Shown here one piece after another: positions 9,001-18,800 of a DNA stretch of 64,000 nucleotides. Within the stretch, counting starts at the first letter, position 1; every line of letters starts with the position of its first letter. Source of the stretch: Streptomyces sp. NRRL S-31 (GTDB taxonomy: Bacteria > Actinomycetota > Actinomycetes > Streptomycetales > Streptomycetaceae); the NCBI RefSeq assembly GCF_000718775.1, contig NZ_JOCB01000003.1, positions 196,227 to 260,226 of the forward strand, read 5' to 3'. A program made the translations under genes and the position numbers. The notes beneath the pieces are model-generated. The model had not been told where the DNA came from. It ran no database searches and saw only the letters and a program-made list of their open reading frames with translations.

Positions 9001-9390
9001 GTGCTGACGGGGAAGACGTCGGCTCTGGTCCGCAATTCTGGCGGATGCCCGACAAACCTCCAGTCCGGGAATAGCGCCGCTGCTTCCCGATGGACGAGAG
9101 TCCATAATGGGCCCGAATGGGGAGAGCATTTGGACTCCCTTGGGTATTCGCGCGGTCATCAAATCTCGCCAGGCAATATTCCAGACGGATTTACTGCAGA
9201 TGGATTCCCTGTGGAGCTCAAGCCTAATACCGAGAGCGGGATCAAGGCTGGTACTAGGCAGTTGCGACGCTACATGAACGAAATGGGTGTCGATTACGGC
9301 GAGCTGTGGACGTATCGTGACACGCCCGATGGGATGGTATTCGACCTCGTAAGGGTGCCCAACGGGCCTCGCAGATGGACGAAGTGGTGA
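9001..9390 (+). CDS. orphan RHS toxin tip with Hint-domain tail (endonuclease-like)
   Basis: Reading in frame from 8989, just after an in-frame TAG, gives HTYYVLTGKTSALVRNSGG. That is the terminal signature of a Hint domain, parallel to HTYYVVAGGVPVLVHN in the large RHS protein. The GTG at 9001 is only a formal start; no ribosome binding site is evident. The remaining 110 residues hold a compact domain with FPVELKPN (Glu-x-Lys as in PD-(D/E)xK nucleases), RQLRRYMNEMG, GELWTYRDTP and a GPRRWTKW end, so a restriction-endonuclease-fold toxin is likely. It is a displaced C-terminal cassette that could recombine into the RHS gene through the Hint homology. GC is lower than in neighbouring genes. 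The candidate immunity gene starts 6 bp downstream. Confidence 0.6.
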   Translation: MLTGKTSALVRNSGGCPTNLQSGNSAAASRWTRVHNGPEWGEHLDSLGYSRGHQISPGNIPDGFTADGFPVELKPNTESGIKAGTRQLRRYMNEMGVDYGELWTYRDTPDGMVFDLVRVPNGPRRWTKW

Positions 9391-9396
9391 TGTTGG

Positions 9397-10011
9397 ATGG
9401 CTGCTAAGTCGCTGACCGCACCGGCTGTGTTGCGTGCAGCCATGGAGCTCGGCGTTGTCCCTTCCGAGGCTGAGGTGTCGCGGCGGGGCGAAGTGCGGTG
9501 GGAGTCAGATGATCTAGCGTACCTCGGATGGATCTCCAAGGATGCTGCGGGCATGCTGGCCTGGCACATGAACGTGGGGGACGCCAAGTTCGGCCCAGCT
9601 TTGGAGAAGTACGGGCGTATGTCTGTATCGATTCGTAGCTCAAGTAACGAGATGCCGTGGCCTCAAGCGGTAGACAGCTTGGTGGAGGAGTTTCTTCGGG
9701 AGGGGCTGGGGCGAGCTACTCAGTTCGTAACTGACCGCATCGACTTGTGTTTGCTGCTGTCTTCTTCCGAAGATGTGCAGCGGGGTAATCTCTATGCTTG
9801 GCTTCCCGTGGCCAACTATCCAGCTCGCCTCGTACAAGCTCTGGTATTGGCGCGTGATATTGGCTCCCTCGACCTGGAGTCCAAAATTCAGGGACAGCTG
9901 ACGCAAGCGCCGATTCGCTTGTCGAATGGAAGGTCTATGGATATCCTGGCGTCGGCCAAAGGGTGGGCGAGTCGATATTCGGGCGCACTGGGACTCGACA
10001 TCCTGATCTGA
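9397..10011 (+). CDS. candidate immunity protein of the orphan toxin cassette
   Basis: A 204-residue cytoplasmic protein without signal peptide or membrane segment, starting ATG GCT GCT 6 bp after the orphan toxin tip. I do not recognise the family. It has an N-terminal region SEAEVSRRGEVRWESDD, aromatic/acidic stretches (YLGWISKDAAGMLAWH) and a C-terminal helical part (VQALVLARDIGSLDLESK). The immunity role rests on its place directly behind the toxin domain and on its shared low GC. Polymorphic toxin loci routinely pair each tip with such a gene. Confidence 0.5.
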   Translation: MAAKSLTAPAVLRAAMELGVVPSEAEVSRRGEVRWESDDLAYLGWISKDAAGMLAWHMNVGDAKFGPALEKYGRMSVSIRSSSNEMPWPQAVDSLVEEFLREGLGRATQFVTDRIDLCLLLSSSEDVQRGNLYAWLPVANYPARLVQALVLARDIGSLDLESKIQGQLTQAPIRLSNGRSMDILASAKGWASRYSGALGLDILI

Positions 10012-10044
10012 TCGATCATAAAGAGGTGAGACCTTATGGTTTCC

Positions 10045-10500
10045 CTCTACGAGTCGCGTTCCGCATGATTGAGGAGCCCCGTCGAATATTTCGGCAGCCG
10101 AGGAGGTGCCCCAGGGCGTCGATGGCGTCACGCTGGCGTCGGAGTCGAACGTGCGCGTAAACGCTGGCGGTGACACGGATGTGGGTGTGGCCGAGTATTT
10201 CCTTGATCACGACGAGGTCGACGCCCTGTTCCAGGAGCGGGACCGCAGTCGAGCGGCGGGGGTCGTGGAAACGGATGCGCCGGAGTCCTACCCGGTCGAG
10301 GAAGCTGCGGAGCCGGGACGAGAGGCTGGCTGGTGGGCGTGGTGAAGACGAGGCCGCTGTCCTCCCAGTCCGGGCCTGCCGATTCGCGCTTCTTGTCCTG
10401 CCGTGCATTGTGCTTCCTGAGGGAGTCCGCAGCCGCAACGGGCGGAGCCGTTGACGCGTCGCCTGTGGACGCGGCCGTACGAGAGCGCGGTGAGGGTGGC
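10045..10500 (-). pseudogene. remnant of a second tyrosine integrase
   Basis: On the minus strand one frame gives RKHNARQDKKRESAG then DSGLVFTTPTSQPL, the middle of an integrase catalytic domain. A second frame continues FHDPRRSTAVPLLEQGVD, LGHTHIRVTASVYAHV and RLRRQRDAIDALG, the C-terminal domain. The frame change near 10300 and the absent N-terminal 200 residues make this a pseudogene. The Leu-Arg-His of the HxLRH box has become Pro-Arg-Arg. It is similar to, but clearly diverged from, the integrase at 5454-6926, so it records an older insertion event. Confidence 0.7.
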
Positions 10501-10569
10501 AAACACGCGGGGATGGGAGGCGACCTGCTTCCAGGCCGGCGCGGAGCGTGGCCGCGATATCGGTCATAG

Positions 10570-10830
10570 GCGCCGGGTTCTCACGGCGTATCCACCGGTG
10601 AGAACCAGGGGATACGGCGAGCCGAGCGTGATCACATCCGCCAGGAGCCGCGTGTGTGTGAGGTCTTTCCCGACCAGGCCATGTGCAGCGGAAGTTCCAC
10701 GACACCGTGGGGATCGGCCCGTGCAACTGGTCCAGCGACTCCGGCAGGCGGCGGCGGAACTTCTCCCGGTACAGCGCGAGATTCCTCGGCGCCCGCGCCA
10801 GGGGCGTTCCTCGGGGCGGGTGTGGGGTGC
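10570..10830 (-). pseudogene. decayed AbiEii-like locus fragment
   Basis: The minus strand reads LALYREKFRRRLPESLDQLHGP, then after a frame change VVELPLHMAWSGKTS, then in a further segment YPLVLTGGYAVRTRRL. I recall these as the end of a small Streptomyces partner gene and the start of an AbiEii-type nucleotidyltransferase (LTGGYAV precedes the missing catalytic part). The catalytic region is absent and the frames are broken. This identification is from memory of the motifs only. The rest of 10,012-11,003 holds no intact gene that I can support. Confidence 0.4.
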
Positions 10831-11003
10831 TGTGGGCTGGAGACAAGGGCGGATCCCCGCGGCGAGCTGACTGCCGCAGTCTGCTCCGCGCTCGTTGACT
10901 CTGCGCCCGGCCAGAAGTCCCAGAAAAGTCCCAAAGGCACGCCCTCCTGTCCTCTTATTTGTGCAGGTCAGGAGGGGTTTCGCGCTACTTTTTCTCAGAG
11001 TCC

Positions 11004-12533
11004 TCAGATGTCCCGGAAGATCTCGATCTGTGCCCCCACCGAGTTCAGGCGCTCCGCGAGGTCCTCGTAACCCCGGTTGATGACATACACGTTGCGCAGC
11101 ACCGACGTGCCCTCGGCCGCCATCATCGCGAGCAGGACGACCACCGCGGGGCGCAGTGCCGGCGGGCACATCATCTCCGCGGCGCGCCAGCGGGTCGGGC
11201 CCTCGACCAGGACCCGGTGCGGGTCGAGGAGCTGGAGCCGGCCGCCGAGGCGGTTCAGGTCGGTCAGGTAGATCGCGCGGTTGTCGTAGACCCAGTCGTG
11301 GATCAGGGTCTTGCCCTGCGCGGTGGCCGCGATGGCCGCGAAGAACGGGACGTTGTCGATGTTCAGGCCGGGGAACGGCATGGGGTGGATCTTGTCGATC
11401 GGCGCCTCCAGCTTGGAGGGCCGCACCGTGAGGTCGACCAGCCGGGTACGGCCGTTGTCCGCGCAGTACTCGGGGCTGCGGTCGTGGTCGAGCCCCATCT
11501 CCTCCAGGACCGCCAGCTCGATCTCCAGGAACTCGATCGGCACCCGGCGCACGGTCAGCTCCGACTCCGTGACCACGGCGGCGGCCAGCAGGCTCATCGC
11601 CTCGACCGGGTCCTCGGAGGGGGAGTAGTCGACGTCCACGTCGATGTCCGGCACGCCGTGCACGGTGAGCGTGGTGGTGCCGATGCCCTCCACCTTGACG
11701 CCCAGCGCCTCCAGGAAGAAGCACAGGTCCTGGACCATGTAGTTGGAGGAGGCGTTGCGGATGACCGTGACGCCGTCGTGCCGGGCGGCGGCCAGCAGCG
11801 CGTTCTCGGTCACCGTGTCGCCGCGCTCGGTCAGCACGATCGGCCGGCCGGGGCGGACCGCGCGGTCCACCTGCGCGTGGTACTGGCCCTCGGTGGCCGC
11901 GATGTCCAGACCGAAGCGGCGCAGCGCGATCATGTGCGGCTCGATGGTCCGCGTCCCCAGGTCGCAGCCGCCGGCGTACGGCAGCTTGAAGTGGTCCATG
12001 CGGTGCAGCAGCGGGCCGAAGAACATGATGATCGAGCGGGTGCGCACGGCGGCCTCCGCGTCGATCGCCGCCATGTCCAGCTCGGCGGGCGGGACGAGCT
12101 CCAGGTCGACGCCGTCGTTGATCCAGCGGGCGCGCACACCGATGGAGGTGAGCACCTCCAGCAGGCGGTACACCTCCTCGATCCGGGCCACCCGGCGCAG
12201 CACCGTGCGCCCCTTGTTCAGCAGCGAGGCGCACAGCAGGGCCACGCAGGCGTTCTTGCTGGTCTTCACGTCGATGGCACCGGACAGCCGGCGACCGCCG
12301 ACCACGCGCAGGTGCATCGGGCCCGCGTAGCCCAGCGACACGATCTCGCTGTCCAGGGCTTCACCGATCCGGGCGATCATCTCAAGGCTGATGTTCTGGT
12401 TGCCGCGCTCGATGCGGTTGACCGCGCTCTGGCTGGTGCCGAGAGCCTCCGCGAGCTGCGCCTGCGTCCAGCCCCGGTGCTGCCGGGCGTCACGGATGAG
12501 CTTGCCGATGCGTACGAGGTAGTCGTCTGACAT
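11004..12533 (-). CDS. murA: UDP-N-acetylglucosamine 1-carboxyvinyltransferase-like enzyme fused to an XRE DNA-binding domain
   Basis: A 509-residue protein. Residues 1-65 form an XRE helix-turn-helix (LIRDARQHRGWTQAQLAEAL, SQSAVNRIERG); residues 75-509 form an EPSP synthase-fold MurA domain. MurA catalyses the first step of peptidoglycan synthesis, transferring enolpyruvate from PEP to UDP-GlcNAc. The substrate Lys-Asn region (KTSKNACVALL) and the Cys loop (LPYAGGCDLGTRTIEPH, corresponding to E. coli Cys115) are present, so catalysis is plausible. The same XRE-MurA architecture next to aconitase is, as I recall, the S. coelicolor SCO5998/SCO5999 arrangement. The start is the ATG at 12533, beginning MSDDYLVRIGK. 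It may act as a second MurA, as a sensor-regulator, or both. The divergent upstream region carries a TATCTC palindrome. Confidence 0.88.
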   Translation of the reverse strand: MSDDYLVRIGKLIRDARQHRGWTQAQLAEALGTSQSAVNRIERGNQNISLEMIARIGEALDSEIVSLGYAGPMHLRVVGGRRLSGAIDVKTSKNACVALLCASLLNKGRTVLRRVARIEEVYRLLEVLTSIGVRARWINDGVDLELVPPAELDMAAIDAEAAVRTRSIIMFFGPLLHRMDHFKLPYAGGCDLGTRTIEPHMIALRRFGLDIAATEGQYHAQVDRAVRPGRPIVLTERGDTVTENALLAAARHDGVTVIRNASSNYMVQDLCFFLEALGVKVEGIGTTTLTVHGVPDIDVDVDYSPSEDPVEAMSLLAAAVVTESELTVRRVPIEFLEIELAVLEEMGLDHDRSPEYCADNGRTRLVDLTVRPSKLEAPIDKIHPMPFPGLNIDNVPFFAAIAATAQGKTLIHDWVYDNRAIYLTDLNRLGGRLQLLDPHRVLVEGPTRWRAAEMMCPPALRPAVVVLLAMMAAEGTSVLRNVYVINRGYEDLAERLNSVGAQIEIFRDI

Positions 12534-12544
12534 GAGGTTGAGGC

Positions 12545-12562
12545 TATCTCAGATATGAGATG
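12545..12562. promoter_or_regulatory. palindromic operator candidate upstream of the MurA-like gene
   Basis: TATCTCA-GATA-TGAGATG is an inverted repeat with 6 of 7 arm bases paired, 12 bp upstream of the ATG. A second palindrome of the same layout (TATCTCG-ACAT-CGAGATA) lies 314 bp away before aconitase. The shared arms suggest one regulator, possibly the XRE domain of the MurA-like protein. Confidence 0.5.
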
Positions 12563-12696
12563 GTGCTCGCCAAGGGGGCCATTCGGGTGATGTCGGTGAC
12601 GGACTGTCAGTACCGTTCGGCGCAGGGGTGTGCCGGTACCCGGAAAGCCCCGGGTGAATCATTTGATGTCGGAGATTTCGGGCAGGGGGGCGCGAT

Positions 12697-12791
12697 CCGT
12701 CCGTGAGTCCGCGAGTCCGTGAGTCCGTGAGTCCGTGAGTCCTGAGTCCGCGAGTCCGCGAGTCCATGGGGCGGCGAGTCGGCGAGTCCGC
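12697..12791 (+). repeat. GAGTCCG(C/T) short tandem repeat
   Basis: About ten imperfect 8-9 bp units of GAGTCCGYGAGTCC type lie head to tail in the murA-acnA intergenic region, one shortened (GAGTCCTGAGTCC). Units are too short and spacer-free for CRISPR. No function is evident; slippage would make it a variable-number locus. Confidence 0.75.
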
Positions 12792-12858
12792 GGGGGAGGG
12801 GGCGATGTCCGTTGTGGGCCGGGTCGGGCATGACCATTCGACGCCCATGTACTACTGT

Positions 12859-12876
12859 TATCTCGACATCGAGATA
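12859..12876. promoter_or_regulatory. palindromic operator candidate upstream of aconitase
   Basis: TATCTCGACATCGAGATA has perfect 7-bp arms around a 4-bp centre, about 130 bp upstream of the aconitase start. It pairs in design with the palindrome at 12545-12562. Confidence 0.5.
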
Positions 12877-12918
12877 TCTGCCGAGGCGCACCGTGGTCGC
12901 CGCACCGGTAAGGCATGC

Positions 12919-15724
<2,806 letters not shown>

Positions 15725-15744
15725 GCGGCGACGGCGGCCGGTCG

Positions 15745-15780
15745 AGGGCCGTATCCCCGGGGCACCGGGGGTACGGCCCT
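15745..15780. terminator. terminator after aconitase
   Basis: AGGGCCGTA / TACGGCCCT arms flank a GC-rich loop, 21 bp after the acnA stop and facing the convergent STAND gene. Probably works for both strands. Confidence 0.7.
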
Positions 15781-15839
15781 TCGCCGTACCCTTCGAGCAC
15801 CGCCGAGCACCGTGCCCCGGGGACGTCGAACGGAAGCGG

Positions 15840-18800
15840 TCACGCGTCCGCGCGGCGGAACGCCGCCGCCACGTCCAGCGCCACCCGCGCCGCCCGCCGC
15901 GCGGCCTCGGTCTGCCGGGCCTTCTTGTCGACGGCCATCTCCTCGTCACCGAGGTCGCTGACGCACTTGAGCATCGCCCCGCCGACGAATCCCTTCGCCT
16001 TGAACGTCTCCCAGATCGCGTGCAGCACCCCGTGCGCCTCGGTCTCCACCCCGCCGATGTCGGCGGACTGCTCCAGCAGCCGGGCGCGCAGCGCGGAGTC
16101 CCGCCAGGCGATCACCTTCTCGCCGCTCGCGAAGTCCTTGACCAGCAGCTCATGGCCGGCCAGCGACGCGTCCAGCCTGCCCTGGGTGTCGAGCCGGGTG
16201 GCGAGCCGCAGCACCTGCTCGTCCGTCCGGTAGACCTGCGGCCTCAGGCCCCCGCCCTCCGGCCGCACCTTCTCCGGGCCGTAGTCGAACACCTCCCGGG
16301 CCAGCAGGACGTCGCCCGGCGACACCCCGTGCTCGGCGAAGCCGCCGCACACGCCGACCAGGAACACCAGGTCCGGCCGGAACGCGGACAGCAGGTCGCG
16401 GGTCACCGCCGCCGCCGACTGGCCGCCCTGGTCGGTGGCCTGCGTGGTGACCACGCGGACCGGGGGCCGGTCCGCAGAGACCAGCTCGAAGACGTCGTAG
16501 TACCGCCCGTCGAGCTGCACCTCGGTGGTGGCGGTGCCGCGCTCGGCCAGCACGGTGAGGAGTGCCCTGGTCTCCACGGGCACGGCGGTGAGCAGGGCGA
16601 CGTGGTACTCGTCGCCGCTGATCGGTGCGGTCACTTCGAACCTCGACTTCCGTTGTTCGCGGAACCCGGCGAGCACCGCCTCGGGGTGTCTGCTGAACGA
16701 TTCGACGTCGTCCCGTACCCGCCTGCGCTCGGCCAGGGACTCCCGCTCGGCGGCCAGTGCCGCCTCCAGGTGCGGGTTCTCCGGTGCCTTGCCGCCCATC
16801 AGCCGCACGATGCCGGCGAAGACCCGGTCCGCGACGTCGAGGGGGAGCAGCCGCAGCTGGGTGAGCGGCGGGATGACCGTCGCCCAGTGCGTGTCCTTCT
16901 GCACGAGCAGGCGGACGACGCTGGGGAGCAGGGAATCGGTGTAGGCGGGGCGGTCGGCCGCGGCGCGCACCACGGCCGCCGCGGCGACGCCCAGGACACC
17001 CGAGTCGCTGTCCCGGGGCCGCCTGTCGGGCCGGGGGTGCTCGGGCGCGATGATGAACTTGATCAGGTCCACGTCCGCCTGACCGGCCCGGGCCAGCCCT
17101 TCCAGGGCCGTCGTACGGTTCCACGGGTCCTTGTCCCCGCGGATCACGCCGACCAGCCAGTCCTTCGTCCGCGGGGTGATCTCCCGGCGGGCCACCAGGT
17201 CGACGATCGCCCCGCGCAGCGCGTGCCCGTGCCGGTCGCGGGCGGTGAACTTCAGCCGGTCCGCGACCTTGGTGATCCACTCCTCGTCACCGGTGTCCAG
17301 GTGGGTGAGCGAGGCCACCGCGGCGCGCCGGGTCAGATAGGTCTCCTCGGGGTTGCCGATGGTGGCCCGCAGGACCTCCGCCGCCGCCGTGTCGCCCAGG
17401 TGCCCGAAGGCGTTGGCGGCCGAGCCGCGCACCTTGTCGTCGCGGTCGTGCAGGAGGGCGTCGATCAGCGGGGCCAGGGCGCCGGGGGCGTTGACGCGTC
17501 CCAGCGCGTTGGCGGCCGCCCCCCGGGTGTGGGTGTCGTCGTCGGTGGCGAGGGCGACGGAGAGCGCGTCCAGGGCGCCGGGGTCGCCGATGCGGCCGAG
17601 CGCGTTGGCCGCGGACGTCCTCGCGTAGCTGTCGGGGTCGCCGGTGAGCGCGGCGGCCAGGGCGGGAACGGCCCGGGGGTGGCCGATACGGCCGAGGGCC
17701 TCGGCCGTCGATCCCCTGGCCCGGCTGTCGGTGTCCTCGGCGAGGGCGGCGGTGAGCGCGTCGAGGGCGCGGGGGTCGCCGATGCGGCCGAGGGCGTTGG
17801 CTGCGGAGCCGCGGACGCTGGCCTCGTGGTCGCCGAGCGCGGTGGTGAGGGCGGGAACCGCCTGGGGGTGGCCGATGCTGCCCAGGCCGGTGGCTGCGGA
17901 GCCGCGGACGCTGGCCTCGTGGTCGCCGAGCGCGGCGGTGAGGGCGGGGACCGCCTGGGGGTGGCCGATGCGGCCGAGGGCGGTGGCGGCCGACCCCCGG
18001 ACTATGGCGTCGGTGTCGCCGAGCGCGGCGGTGAGCGCGGCGACCGCCTGGGGGTGGCCGATGCGGCCGAGGGCGTTCGCGGCCGACCCCCGGACTATGG
18101 CGTCGGTGTCGCCGAGCGCCGTGATGAGGGCGGGAACCGCCTGGAGATGGCCGATACGACCGAGAGCGGTGGCCGCCGCTCCCCGGACACTGGCCTCGGT
18201 GCCGGCCCCGGCCCCGGCCCTGGCCCCGGCCCCGGTGTCGGTCAGCGCGGCGGTGAGCGCGGGGACCGCCTGGAGGTGGCCGATGCTGCCGAGCGCGGTG
18301 GCGGCGGCGCCCCGGACGCTGGCCTCGGCACCGGTGTCGGTGAGCGCGGCGGTGAGCGCGGGGACCGCCTGGAGGTGGCCGATGCTGCCGAGCGCGGTGG
18401 CCGCCGCTCCCCGGACACCGGGGTCCCGCTCGCCGGCGGTGGCCTCCAGGAGGGCGGGGACGGCGCGCAACGAGCCGATCCGCCCGAGCGCGGTGGCGGA
18501 GGCGCCGCGGACCGTGGCGTCCGGGTCGTCCAGCATCGCCGCCCGCAGGTCGTCGACGTCCCGCTCACCGCCGTTGGCGCCCAGCCAGTTGGCGCTGCGG
18601 CGGCGCGCGAGCGGATCGGTCTGCTCGCGCAGCGACCCCCGCCGCTTCGCCGCGAGGGCCTCGTCGCGATCCCGTGTCCTGGGCGCCGGCTCCTTCTTGT
18701 TCCGCTGGTGGGTGCGGCGCAGGCGCTGGAGCGTCTGGGCGTCCAGCGACCCGTTCCACAGCCCGGCGAAGATGTCGTCCGCGAACTCCGGGTCCCGGGA

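Noticed and set aside
8940..9015. tRNA remnant at the distal repeat
   Set aside because: The GCACA/TGTGC stem-loop has no T33 equivalent and no acceptor or T-arm; the sequence is better explained as the end of a Hint domain.
10959..12530. Long plus-strand ORF antisense to the murA-like gene
   Set aside because: Its protein is His/Arg/Val-rich low-complexity text typical of the GC-rich complement of a real gene; the minus-strand MurA motifs are unambiguous.
12697..12791. CRISPR-like array in the murA-acnA gap
   Set aside because: Units of 8-9 bp without spacers; simple tandem repeat.
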